Source: Vespula vulgaris (taxonomy: Eukaryota; Arthropoda; Insecta; Hymenoptera; Vespidae). Taken from it: 64,000 nucleotides of DNA. Below the pieces are notes generated by a model. That model was given only the letters and a program-made list of their open reading frames with translations, was not told the DNA's origin and did no database searches. The stretch lies in the NCBI RefSeq assembly GCF_905475345.1, contig NC_066590.1, positions 7,454,001 to 7,518,000 on the forward strand. The letters are read 5' to 3'. Every line of letters begins with the position of its first letter. Within the stretch, counting starts at the first letter, position 1. Below are positions 35,798 through 47,502 of this stretch, one piece after another. Made by a program: the position numbers and the translations under genes.

Positions 35798-35802
35798 CTT
35801 GG
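35715..35802 (+). CDS. First coding exon: signal peptide of a secreted or membrane protein
   Basis: The exon begins at ATG 35715 and encodes 29 full codons plus one base. The peptide has a short start (MSFFIVM), a hydrophobic core rich in Leu/Phe/Thr (residues 4-19), then G-R-P-V-A-R-A and D-N-L. Small residues before D27 (A-R-A) fit a signal peptidase site after residue 26. The exon ends G|GTAAGTTA at 35802/35803, almost the consensus donor, leaving intron phase 1, which is common between signal peptides and extracellular domains. A second in-frame Met at residue 7 (35733) has a better start context (G at -3) and would still give a signal peptide. No mature domain is visible, so the protein family is unknown; a cell-surface or secreted protein with a large first intron is inferred. 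Confidence 0.7.
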
Positions 35803-36545
35803 GTAAGTTATACGTTAATATTCATTTTTATCCTATCATTTCATTTCGATTAATCATCGTAATATCTTTATAAAGAATAATGCTGTAATGGGCTGAAGAG
35901 GGTGGTGGGTAATAGGATTAAAAAGGGGAAGTTAAGAATCAGATTTCTACGTGAAAAGAATTTCAATGTAATTGTTCATTTTTCAAAAAGGATATTACCC
36001 ACGTTCATTCTTTTTCCCTACTCTAATGTCATTTCATATCGTTTTCAGGTTGCGTAGAAATCATATTTTTCGAGATCGATTATTCTCGCGACTTGATCCT
36101 TTTTATTCCTGTTGAATTTCTTTTTCCTTTTTTTTTTTCATTTCTTTTTTTTTCTTTTTTTTTATAAACGATAGCCATATGTCAAATGTTGTATCTATTA
36201 AGAATAGCGTGGTATTAAAACGTTTGTGCGCTCTCTTTTCTTTTTGCAAACAAGTACTTACTCGAATGAAAAGTACGAGAAAGGGCATATACTTAGGTGA
36301 GGGATAAAGACGAACAGACAAGGGAAAAGAAAAGAAGACAAAGGTATGCTAATGAATCTTGCGATAATTTTAATAAATCTTGCTACAATTAACTAAACAT
36401 CGTTATTAGTTTAAAAATCTTTTCCAATGACTCATTCGTTCTCTTTGTTAACAAAGACGTTATAGCTTATATTATATGTTAACGAAATAATCGATATTTT
36501 CAAGGACGAAGCGAAACTTATTTCCTTTCCTTTGTTTAATCATTG

Positions 36546-36584
36546 TTATTAGTACGTAGTAATATTATTAGTACGTAGTAATTT
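36546..36584. repeat. 20-bp tandem duplication
   Basis: The unit TTATTAGTACGTAGTAATAT is repeated once, directly head to tail, with the last bases diverged. Confidence 0.85.
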
Positions 36585-37220
36585 TCATTTGACCGAAGAA
36601 AGAAAACAACAAAACGTGAATGTTAGATGTAGTACGAAGGACATAAGAAGTACGTACATACACACGCGTATACATACATACATAGATACGTATATACGTA
36701 AAAGGTCGTAAACAAACGTTGATGGAGAACATCGCCATTTACAACGAGTTGCTTTTCTAGAAGAAAGGAAAAAGGATGCTTTTGATCGAACAAAGGCTTC
36801 TATGATACGCTCTATGCAAGCTATCGACTTTTCAACGACTTATTATGGATGAATCTCGCTCTTTCTTTCTATGTATATGTATGTATATATGTATATATGT
36901 GTTTAGTATACGCGTGTGAACATTTTCTTCGGATCTCGCTGAAAAATCTCTGAAAGAATTTATTTTGTCTATCGCTGACGTAGAAACTTAAATTCATCTT
37001 CGTCCGTCGTGTATCAGCGGCGAGTGTGAGCAGGATAGATAAGAAAAGAAAAGAAAAAAAAAATAAAGGAAAAAAAAAACGACAAAGTCAACAACACATA
37101 CGAACAAACTGTGTTATGATTTCAACGACTAACGCTTTTCGATGACTTTTCTCTTTGTCGTTGAACGTAAAAATGCCGTAACGTTTTCAACGTACTTTTT
37201 CCTGTTATTGAAGAAGTACT

Positions 37221-37263
37221 AAATCGTCGTCGTCGTCGTCGTCGTCGTCGTGTCGTCGTCGTC
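37221..37263. repeat. (CGT)n array
   Basis: About 14 CGT units with one short interruption. The frames read poly-Ser or poly-Arg, and Thr on the reverse strand. Confidence 0.92.
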
Positions 37264-38409
37264 AACATCTACGTCGACGTCGAGATTCTTTCTCTCGCTT
37301 AGAAGAAGACGAAACTCTTTGCGAAGCTTCTTCTTTTGGAGGCTAACGATCGGACTTATGTTAGAACGTACACAAAAGGAACGAAAGAAAGAAAAACGCG
37401 TATACATTTCGCGACAGAGAAATAGGAGAATCTACGAGAAATAGATTTTATATATATATATATATAAAAAGAAAGGAATCAGTCGATATCAGAAAAGTGT
37501 AACATTTTCTGTAGTCGCCAGTCTTTCTTTCGATCTTTCCTTTTCTATTATTTTTTTCGTTTATATATTGTTCTTTTTGTTCGTTTCTTTATTTTTCCTT
37601 TTTTTCTAATTTTTGTATATAGACATAGCAGCATTCTCTGTAAAGTTTTATTCGTGTCGTTGCATTGTCACACAATCACCACGTTTATTTTGATGTAGAT
37701 ATAATCGAGAGAAGAGCATTTTTCTTCCGATAAAAAGTTTCTACGTTTTTGTTCTACAAAGTAAGTTGAAATATTGAATTTAAATTTTTCTCTTGGGTCC
37801 TTTATACGTCCCATGGGATAAGTTACTTTCGAAATTTGTCAGAGACATTCTTTTTTCTTTTCCTTTTTTTTTTTCTCTTCCTTTAATTAACTATACGTTT
37901 TAGATCCAGTCTAATAGATCTTATTAGAGAATAAATATGAACTAAAGTCTTTGTGTAACGTCATATATAACTTCCAAGTCACACAAACTATTTTTCCAGC
38001 ACGAAAGTATCACAGTTAGTTCGTATCCCGAGAGTTAATATTTGCTATAATTCTAAGTTATATTTAGTATAATGTATATCATAATATTAATCATAAGTTA
38101 CATTATATAAATATTTTTTCCTTCTCTTCTTTTTTTTTTTATATCATAAAATTTTTTGCTACAGACTTTTTGCCAGAAGAAAATATAATTATTTAGAAAT
38201 TGTATTTTAATGTTGTATTTTAATATTAAAATTCTTTTTTTATGCAGTATTACAATATCGTCCCTTTTTTTTTTGGTTCCTGATTTTTTGCATTCTTTTC
38301 CTAAGAAGATAAAGGTAAAAGAGAGACAGAGAGAGAGAGAGGGAGAGAGAAGATAATCAGAGAGAAAGAAAGAGAGAAGATAATTATAGAGAAAGGTATA
38401 GGGATATAT

Positions 38410-38439
38410 ATATAGATAGATAGATAGATAGATAGATGA

Positions 38440-38484
<45 letters not shown>
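38410..38484. repeat. (GATA)n then (GA)n
   Basis: Seven or so GATA units followed by about 20 GA units. Confidence 0.92.
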
Positions 38485-38489
<5 letters not shown>

Positions 38490-38547
38490 AGGGAAAATGC
38501 GATTAGACAATGCGAGAGATCGAGATCGAGATTCGACCCCTTGAAGA

Positions 38548-38597
38548 GGCAGGCACCTCTTAGTGGTACGCTTCGTCTGCCTGCCAAGAGCGTACCA
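38548..38597. repeat. Two interleaved inverted repeats
   Basis: GGCAGGCA (38548-38555) pairs with TGCCTGCC (38578-38585), and TGGTACGCT (38564-38572) pairs with AGCGTACCA (38589-38597). The arms alternate, so the two stems are mutually crossing, as in a pseudoknot. Confidence 0.85.
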
Positions 38598-39317
38598 ACC
38601 TTACGACAATTAGGATAATTATGCGCTTAATTATGTTAAACCCGCATCTCTCTCTCTCTCTCTCTTTCTCACACACACATACTCTTGTTCATCTTGAAAC
38701 TTTACGTGAGAAGGGATGCATGTTCGAGTCAACGAGCCAGAAACATCGTTACCCGTTTCGTGATAAATTCTCTCCAGCGATATATCCAAATCGATTAAAT
38801 CTTCAACGGATTTTGCATCAACAACAACGATCTTCGTTAGTTTCTCTCTCGGAATGGAAAGTAAAGATTCCCCTTTGGATAGTTTGTGTTAGCTCGTGAA
38901 ACTTTCCGATGAAGGAGCAAGGACGAAAGGAGTAGTAGAGGTAAAAGTTAGTCAAACTAGTCCCATGCGAGTTTAGAAAGAGATTAAGAGAGGAAAGAAG
39001 CCTGAGTTTGGGTACCTCGCACGCTTCGTGGAGGCGACAAATAGCTGCGAAGAGAGGCACGTAATTACCGTCGTAAATCCGTCCTACTGTCGCAAAAGTA
39101 AAACGAATAGAAATAGAGAAATAGATAAAGAGAGAGAAAAAGTGGACCAAGAGTAGGTAAAATACGGTAGAAAAATGGAGAGATATGTTAAGGGTCTCTC
39201 CTTATACGTAGTATATATATGTATGTGTCTGTTTGTGTGTGTGTGTGTGATCAATTTCGTGAGAGAAAGAAAGAGGAATATCTTCTCTTCCAAAGATGGC
39301 ATTTTATCGATAGTAAG

Positions 39318-39356
<39 letters not shown>

Positions 39357-39419
39357 GAGAATTGGAGTTGCTCGTAAATTCCTATTATAATTGGCGAGAT
39401 ATCTCTAAGACGTAAGAAA

Positions 39420-39560
39420 ATTCTGATTGGTCGAGTTTGTTTGAAAAACTTGGCGCCATCTCCATAAATCGTTCGGTTGGGTTGAGCTGACGCGTTGAGC
39501 GATGGCCTCTTTTCGCGATGGGAGTCGTCGAAACGCTCGTCGTTTGAATGCAAAAACGAA
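39420..39560. promoter_or_regulatory. Promoter-like island with CCAAT and E2F-like sites
   Basis: GATTGGTCGAG at 39425-39435 is identical to the 11 bases around the inverted CCAAT box of the main promoter at 33935. TTGGCGCC at 39450-39457 resembles an E2F site. GAGCTGACGCGTTGAGCGATGG follows in pieces at 39484-39505. It could be an alternative or intronic promoter. No exon downstream was identified. Confidence 0.3.
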
Positions 39561-39573
39561 GAGAAGAGAAGAG

Positions 39574-39682
39574 AGGAAGGAAGCAAGGAAGGAAGGAAGG
39601 AAGGAAGGAAGGATGGAAGGAAGGAAGAATGGATGGATGGATGGATGGATGGGTGGATAGATGGATAGATGGATGGATGGAT
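39574..39682. repeat. (GGAA)n then (GGAT)n array
   Basis: About eight GGAA units, then about ten GGAT/AGAT units. The open frame on the minus strand (39405-39812) contains Pro-Ser-Ile-His repeats from this array. Confidence 0.92.
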
Positions 39683-41152
39683 GAAAAGAGAATAGAAAAA
39701 AAAGGATAGAATAGAGGCGAAAGAAATTTTTGCGAGCGGTACGCGTGTAGAGTACGAGCGGTGTCGTACGTGTTCGCTCTTTATTTGGACATCGAAGGTG
39801 AGCAGGTGGCAACGCGATAAAATGGGCTTCCGCTTCTATGATCGTGAAAAAGAGAGAGAGAGAGAGAGAGAGGAGAAGAGGAAGAGAATGGTTGTCAAAA
39901 TTTCAAATGCGTATCGTTAACGAAGGTAATTCTTTTTTTCTTTTTTCTTTTTTTTTATTTTTCTCCTCTCTCTTCTCTCTTTTTATCTCTATCTCTATAT
40001 CTGTCTCTTCTTCTTTAACTCGTTTCCAGTTTAAGACTCGTCAAACATTCTTTTCGAGGTAACCATTCAGTGAATCTAACATTTTTGCTGTTCTATAAGA
40101 CCTCTCGTATATACATATCTATTAGCAGTTATTTCTATGATATTTATTCGCGCCGACAGGTAGTACGTAAATATCTATACATATAAGTATACACTTGCAC
40201 GTGTTTAACACTTATGTAAGCGATAATAGATGCTGCCGTTTATCTTTTACGCAACAGATCGATACAAAAATAGCTGTTTTTTCTTCCTCTTTTTTTTTTC
40301 TCTCACTCTTCTTTTTCTTTTTTTTACTGTATTTCTTAAGTCGGAATCGTGAATAATAGTAAGTGGTATTATTGGTAACAGTAATAGAAGAGGAAGTAGT
40401 GTAGTAGTGTAGTAGTAGTTATAGTAATAGTGTAGTGGATTGAAGTAGTAGTAGTTAAAAGAAATGCACGAAGGAAGACCTTGGCCCATGGTAACCGCAA
40501 GAGAGGAAAAGAAGCGTGCTTGCATAATTAATTTCCGTAGTAAACCGTGCCGCGCCGTCTTAAAAGTCAAGTCGAGCTATTAAAAGCTTCTTTCCTTCAT
40601 TGATTCACCGTCGCCGTACCGTCTTTCCTTTCTTCTTTCTTCCTTACTTCCTTTCTTCTTTCTCTATCATTCTTTTTCTCGCTCCTCTTGTTCATTTACA
40701 TTTGGCTTATTGTTTTCAACGACAGACTCACGTTCGTCGATCGTAGTTCTTCTCTATCAGTGAAATATATATTCTCTCTCTCTCTCTCTTTTTTCTTTTT
40801 TCTTTTTGTTTTCAAACGATATCTTTTCCTTCTGTTATCTTTATTTTTGTCGGAACAAAAGGAAGATCTAATTAAAAACGACATCTTTTCTACCCTCTTC
40901 TCTATTTCTCTCTATTTCTTTCTATTTCTCTCAATCTCCCTTGTTTAACCTTTTCAAGTTAAAGGCACGAAGTGTCGTCGGTCGTTTTATTTTAATATAC
41001 AACGGATATGATCTGATTCTTTTATTACTTTCTCCATTCTTTTTCCGTTTTCATTTACACCTCGCCATTTTCTCGTATCTTTTTACTACGGGCTGAAAGT
41101 ATAACTATCTGTACGTATCCATATGCGAAGATATAAAATTATATATACATAT

Positions 41153-41184
<32 letters not shown>

Positions 41185-42178
41185 TACGTATTTGAAATAT
41201 GAATCGTACATATCGTATTTTCAAGGAGGAAGATATCGCGATTAAAAAATATCGCGTTTGCCTTTTAAAGATAAAATTTCGTGAAACCTGTATCTCACGT
41301 CTCGTTTCGTCTCGTCTCTTTTCCTCTTTCGTTAGAATGTCGAACAACATGCATAATCGATTCGATTCTCTAATATGTAGGCAACCGACTAGAAGCATTC
41401 TTGGCGCGTTACAAACTCCCCCATTTTCCATCCGCAAGTCGGTTATCCATGTTTCTTCTTTCCAAGGAAAAAGGAAAGTTTTACGAACCATGGTATCACG
41501 ATTTTGAGCTTTTCCATTCGTTTTCTTTCTCTCTTTCTCTTTCTGTCTCTGTCTCTCTAGTTTTCTGTTTGTCTGTCTATCTCTTTTTGGTACACATCGT
41601 CCAACCGATTCCAGATTCACCGAGTCGCATAGCTTGCCAATGGTTTAGTATTCCTCACTTCACGGAAGTGCATTTACCTATTGTTTGGATGGATCGTCTT
41701 TCTTTCGGATTTGAAAGCACGTCCAATCTGCGTATCTGTTCGCGCGTAAACTTTTCCACTCCTCTTCATTCTCCACCTCTTCCTCCTCCTTTTTCTCCTC
41801 CTACTCTTCATCCTCAACCTCATCCTCATTCTCTTTCTCTACCTCCTCCATTTTCTTTTCTTTCTCTCTTTTAAACTCTACTTCTGTTCTCTCGGCATCA
41901 ACGTTTCAGGGCACGTGTAACGGATCACGATGATAGGAACAACTCGTGAAATTGACGTACCATTGACGACTGCTATAATCGTACATCCGACAGACTTCTT
42001 TTGTATTTTTTTCTCCCTCTCTCTCATTCTCTCTTCGATTTCGGCGTTTTTCTTTTCCTTCTGCTTTCTCTCTATCTTTCTTTTTGAATGGATTCTGAAC
42101 CAAAATCATTTAAAATTTCGTTTCGACTTTTGAACTCGTTTCCGTCTAATTTCCTTCTTTTTCTATGCCTTTTACATG

Positions 42179-42180
<2 letters not shown>

Positions 42181-42234
<54 letters not shown>
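42181..42234. repeat. (CT)n microsatellite
   Basis: A pure CT run of about 27 units. Confidence 0.94.
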
Positions 42235-42236
<2 letters not shown>

Positions 42237-42644
42237 ATCTTTCTATAAAAATTCATAATTACGGTAGTATTGTTTTCTTATTGAGAGAGTTTCGTTATAT
42301 TTTTTTTTGCCGTAATTATACGCACGTATACAGTACTAGGTTCGGTTAAAAGTATATACATGCGTTCTTTTTTTCAAATGAGAACGAATTTTCCATAATT
42401 TATATTTTTCTTTTAAAAACCTCTGTTAATGTATAACAATAGCTTCAAGTTTCTATCAGACACTTACGCACGTTATAAAGTTTCAAACATCACTTTTATA
42501 TTCTATCTTGTAATTACGATAGAACAAATTTATATAGCCTTCGTACAAAGGATTTGTGTGTATAAAAACGTTTGTACGTATAAAAACAATTTTCTGTATT
42601 TCTCTCGAAAAGAAAAAAATAGTGCTATGCACAAGAGAAATAAC

Positions 42645-42650
<6 letters not shown>

Positions 42651-42699
<49 letters not shown>

Positions 42700-42715
42700 A
42701 AGAGAAAGAGAAAGA
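42651..42715. repeat. (GA)n microsatellite and purine tail
   Basis: About 18 GA units followed by GAAA units. Confidence 0.92.
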
Positions 42716-43346
42716 GCGATATTCGCATGTCAATATCAATCGCCTCTATTCAAATTTTCCGACTATTTCTCCGATCTTTGTCGACACGTCGACGAATAAA
42801 GAACGGCAGCGATAGAGTTAGAAAGTGAAATATTGTTTCAAGTTTGAAATACCATCGAAATATCTTATCGCCGCGAACTTTTTTATTTGATCTCAAAGCA
42901 TTCCGATGTTTGTAAGGATGGTCTAGTGACCGTCACCTGTGGAATCATATCACTGTAACCCGAAAATATATAATGTATTAACGTTTCATAATGAACCTCG
43001 AATATGAAGAGAGAGAGAGAGAGAGAGAAGGAGAAGCTCGATTTAATATCTCTATAACTCGAAAGAGAGAGAAAGAGAGAGAGAAACAGAGTCTAGGAAG
43101 ATTTTATTCGAAGTACAAACTGCTAACGTTGCACGTCTCTCCGAGGAAAATCAGATTATATGTAATGAGGATTCACTGGGTCGTATGAATTTATTGAATT
43201 AATTGCTTACAATGTCTGTTTCTCGTTCTCGAAACGTGTCTTTCGATCTTTTATTATCGGCAGTTCTATTTCGTACGTTCAAAGCTTATGCACGATTATG
43301 TAATCGATGTGAAAATTATTTGGTCGAACGATCACACACCAGTGAT

Positions 43347-43372
43347 ACACACAAACACACACACACACACAC
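43347..43372. repeat. (CA)n microsatellite
   Basis: A CA run of about 12 units within mixed sequence. Confidence 0.9.
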
Positions 43373-43817
43373 ATGTATAGACGGTTTAGCACACAGAAGT
43401 TCGTTCTACTGAATTTTATACCTATGTGACATCGATGGGTTATCGTTTCGTCGGATAACTTTCCGAATTGAGCGTAAATCGTCAACGCCTATCAGCTAAT
43501 TATCAGCCGTTAATTTAGCGATCGTGCCGTTTGACGCGACACGTCGTAGTTCGTTGCCTCGATGAGCTTGATTTATTAATAAGCACGTAGAGAACGGATC
43601 GATCATCGTCGACGCATTTAACCCTAGAACGATTATTTCTAGCCTTTTGGTTGACCGCTTGTGTTTCTGCATCACTTGCACGATTCATTTTACTATATAC
43701 ATGTTTATATTGACAGTTGTATTTTTATTAATTACCATTGGTAACAGAAGCAATACTATTCCGATAAAAATTTATTGTTATTATTTCATTCGACTTGTTC
43801 TTTTTTTGGCTATTTGT

Positions 43818-43843
43818 TTCTCTCTCTCTCTCTCTCTCTCTCT
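43818..43843. repeat. (CT)n microsatellite
   Basis: A pure CT run of about 13 units followed by poly-T. Confidence 0.9.
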
Positions 43844-44437
43844 TTATTTTTTTTTGTTTATTTTTGTTTTATTCATATTTCCAATGATTTCATGAATCAA
43901 ATTCAATAAATCATTCGATAACTAATTGACTATCGTGTATCGATATTTTCAAAGAATTCTTTTATCAAATTTCATTTGCATTGTATCATTTATTAGCATA
44001 GTCGTGAATGTAGAATATTAAATTATTTCTCGTAGCTCTTTAATCCCATGAAAAAGAAAAACTGATGGACTAATCATGATGGATCCGAAACATTCGTCGA
44101 TAGTTAAGTTAATCTCTTCGAAATTTTCTTTTCTTTTCTTTCCTTTCACTCTCTTTTCGTTCCTTTTGTTTTTTATTCATTATTATTACCGAGCTTGGAA
44201 AAGGAGGAGGTGGGAAAAAAAAAGGAGAACCACGGAGAGAAAGACGTAGATGAGCATAGATATTTCCTTATGGAAATATTCATAAAACCAAATCCGATTT
44301 TGTCGCAAAGGAAATAATAAAGGATTTTTAAGGAGACGTTGGAATGTAATAACGAGAAGATAACGTCGATGAAGAAGTACGAGGAGAAAGAGGAATGAGA
44401 TAAAGTTGAAATTAGTTGGAGTATACTACGTACATAC

Positions 44438-44471
<34 letters not shown>

Positions 44472-44845
44472 ACACATATATATGTACACCGTCTTACCTA
44501 CGACCGACGGTCGACCAGTTTGCAGAATTTACTTTGAGAACTAAACAAAGAATGAAGCGTAGCATGCGGGCAAAGAAAAGACAGAAGAGTGGAAGGGTGA
44601 AAAGTAAAGAGAGAGAAAGAGAGATATAACTTTTCCATGATAAAATGGAAAAAAAAATTATCGTATGGGTTAGATCGCTGGCATTGCAGCAACGATGCTG
44701 AATCATTGAGACATCTGCTAGACGCGCTACGAAATTTTCCCCGCAATTCTGCGCGCCGACCAAAGAATTTTCGCAGAGAGTGAAAACTTGAGCTTTCCGT
44801 CTGCTATCGTATTATTATATCGCTATATTGTGCACCTTAATCGTC

Positions 44846-44906
44846 CTTTTCTCTCTCTCTCTTTCTTTCTTTCTTTTTTTCTATTTCCTTCATTCCTTTT
44901 TTTTTC

Positions 44907-44942
<36 letters not shown>

Positions 44943-45015
44943 GCTCTATTTCCTGCATTTCTTTTCCTTTTTCTTCTCTCTCTTTCTCTCTCTCTTTCTC
45001 TTTCTCGCTTTCTAT
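44846..45015. repeat. Polypyrimidine tract with (CT)n
   Basis: About 170 bp almost wholly of C and T with CT, CTTT and poly-T parts. It is followed at once by an A-rich purine tract (45028-45070), so the two could fold into a long hairpin. Confidence 0.88.
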
Positions 45016-46117
45016 TTCTTGTTTTCGAAAAAAAAAGAAGAAAGAAAAAAGAAAGGAAAAGAAAAAGAATTATCCTCATTCCGTTTAAAACCGAGCTAAA
45101 AGGCACATTGGGACTGAGTTTTGAAATTTACATTTTAATGCGTACCAGAGATTCAGCCACGACACGAATATTAATTTTTCAGAAAGCCACCTTTAACGTA
45201 ATCCTCCTGTATTTGTACGCCTACGTATATAAAAGTTCGATTCGATAAGGGCTGAAAGTTTCTCATTTCGTAACGATTAAAAGCGAACTCGATTACTTCC
45301 ATTTACGAAAGTCACGCTTGGTCTATTCGTCTCTTATATGTAGTCATATCAGTATATATGTATATAGAAGGTTTCTCTCAAAGCTATAGAAGGTATATAT
45401 CTATGATGGTATTTCCCAAAGGATAAGTATACAGTTACTATTCTCTTCTATTTCTGGAGGACGAGTTAAATATATTAACTAAACAATGGGATGACATTCT
45501 TGAATCGAATATCGATACTGTTGTTTAATTATAAATTATATATTCTTCATTTAAAAGATAAAAAAGAAAAAAGAAGAATATGGTAAAACAAAAAAGTACA
45601 GAACAGAAAATAAAACAAAACAAAACAAAACAAAAAGATCCTTCTCACTTTATAGTTTTTATCACTCTCAGATTTCTTTTATTTCTTGTCGTCTCGAACG
45701 GTGGGGATGTAGAATAAAAAAAAAAAAAAGAGAGAGAGAGAGAAAATAAAAAAAGAAAAAGAAACGAATCATAGTGCGGAAGAGAGGAAAGAAAGAGAGA
45801 GGAACTACATTATGAGATCCACGAAGTAGGGAAAGGGGCGAAAACGAAATTAAGAAACTGCTAGCCGGGTCAGCTCGGCGGATCCACAAAGCATATTACG
45901 TTTTCTCTTGTAAAGTGAGTAAGAGTGAGCAAAATGGAGATAGAGAAGGAGGTAGAGAGGTAGAGAAAGGTAGAGAAAGAGAGATAGATAGAAAGAGAGG
46001 GAGAAGGAAGAAGAGAGAAAGGTAGAGAATGTAGTACCTACGTAACAACCGGCGGTATTCTCCGGAACACGTCGGCTAGAAACCTTCTCGACTATCTCTC
46101 TTCCTTCTCGCCCTACC

Positions 46118-46210
46118 TTCAACCCTCTATCTCTCTCTCTCTCTCTTTCTCTCTTTCTCTCTCTCTCTTTCTCTTTCTCTTTCTCGCTTTCTCTGTTTCT
46201 CTTTTACTTT
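46118..46210. repeat. (CT)n/(CTTT)n tract
   Basis: CT and CTTT units with two single-base interruptions. Confidence 0.88.
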
Positions 46211-46445
46211 AAGATATATTGTAATAGCCGCAGAGAGAAGCGTCCTTAAAAGTCGCTGAATTTACATCTCGGTACATTCGTGCGCCAAGTGTTTGAGACT
46301 TAAAGGGCATATTGCAGCAGGGCCAATTGTCTTCACGTTATTAATCGCGTCCGTATAGGGGAAATGATTCTTAGAACGATCTGTGAACGTTCAACATAAA
46401 TCGTGTAACGTGGATAGCTATGTGTGTAGATGTAGAAATACATAG

Positions 46446-46519
46446 ATAGATAAACAGACAGACAGACAGACAGACAGATAGACAACGAGAAAGAGAGAGA
46501 GAGAGAGAGAGAGACAGAA
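46446..46519. repeat. (GACA)n then (GA)n
   Basis: Six GACA units, two GATA units, then a GA run of about 11 units. Confidence 0.9.
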
Positions 46520-46849
46520 CGATACAGAAAGATAGAGAGACTGTAAGATTGTACTCTGAAACTTCATTGAAGCTCTTCGCGTTACAAAGTCAATCTCGTT
46601 ACTGTATACTACCAGAATGGAATTACAATGTCGTTTTCTCATGAGGTTTAATCCTATTTTTGGTGTGGCGTTGGGACACAGAAGAGAGTGAGGCTGGAGG
46701 ATAAGAACTTGGGAGAGAGCGGCTGAAAAGAAAAAAGAAAACAAGAGAACAGAAAGTTTTAATTGGTTCGATACATTTGGTGATCGTTCACTTTTTTTCG
46801 TGTAACCCCTATACGAAACAAAACTTGCCAGGTTAAGTATCGGACGACG

Positions 46850-47260
46850 AGTAGGACACGTCCTGTAGCACAATCGCCCTTTTCTACATTTTATTCGATG
46901 GCGCGTGAAATCGAAGGACCAAAAGCGAATCCAGCCAATTCAGGCACGGACTGTCCTTCAACGGACGGATGGATTCTCAGTGGTGCATTGGTAAAAAGTT
47001 CAGGATAAAGGGTAACTACCGTCTTCCTATCTATCCTTTTTTATTCCTCTCTTTCTCTCTCTCTTTATCGTTCTCGCTTTTGCTCTTTCCCTTCTTCTTT
47101 TTCCTATTTTTCCATCCTCCTGTCAGACGAATCACAGAATACGTGGGAATGACCAGACACATCGCACGTACGAACTCAGGTACCAGCACGTAAAATCCAA
47201 ATGGCACGCTCACGCGCGGTTGAAAGCATTTGCATAATTAGCAGAGATTTCGTTCTTCCA
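46850..47260. promoter_or_regulatory. Complex island with octamer and homeobox-type sites
   Basis: This is mostly non-repetitive sequence with one pyrimidine tract at 47035-47110. ATTTGCAT at 47228-47235 runs directly into TAATTA (47235-47240), a composite of POU and homeodomain-type sites. The regulatory role is inferred. Confidence 0.25.
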
Positions 47261-47394
47261 TCTCCCAATCCTCTTTCTCTTCATACATCCACCCACACAT
47301 ATACGTACACGAAGACATTGATACTGACACGGACATACACATTTTTTCGTTCTGCGATCTAACCACGTGCCACCTAATGAAGTTCCTATTACAG

Positions 47395-47502
47395 TTCGTG
47401 AATCTGAAAGAACACGTCGTGTGTACCCTAATAAATTATTTTTTGAAACGTTCAGCCACGAGGACGGAAGTACCCCCAAAGAATTCGTCGTCGTATCTCT
47501 TC
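47395..47502 (+). CDS. Weak candidate internal exon, 108 nt, phase 1-1
   Basis: The acceptor CCTATTACAG ends at 47394, with a CTAAT branch-like motif about 20 bases upstream. The donor is TTC|GTAAGC at 47503. The frame is open throughout and not low-complexity (RESERTRRVYPNK is followed by FSHEDGSTPKEF). Both ends are in phase 1, which matches the donor of the signal-peptide exon. The polypyrimidine tract is short, no domain is recognised, and a 36-codon open stretch can arise by chance. It could also be plain intron. Confidence 0.2.

Larger units (their letters stand above)
35803..47394 (+). other. Probable large first coding intron (5' part)
   Basis: It starts with GTAAGTTA. No exon with clear splice sites and a recognisable domain follows. 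It holds AT-rich DNA (36340-36640, 37560-38280), many CT, GA, CGT, GATA and GGAT arrays, and complex islands at 38500-38620, 38990-39110, 39420-39560, 43200-43650 and 45100-45330. Small nested genes cannot be excluded. Confidence 0.5.
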
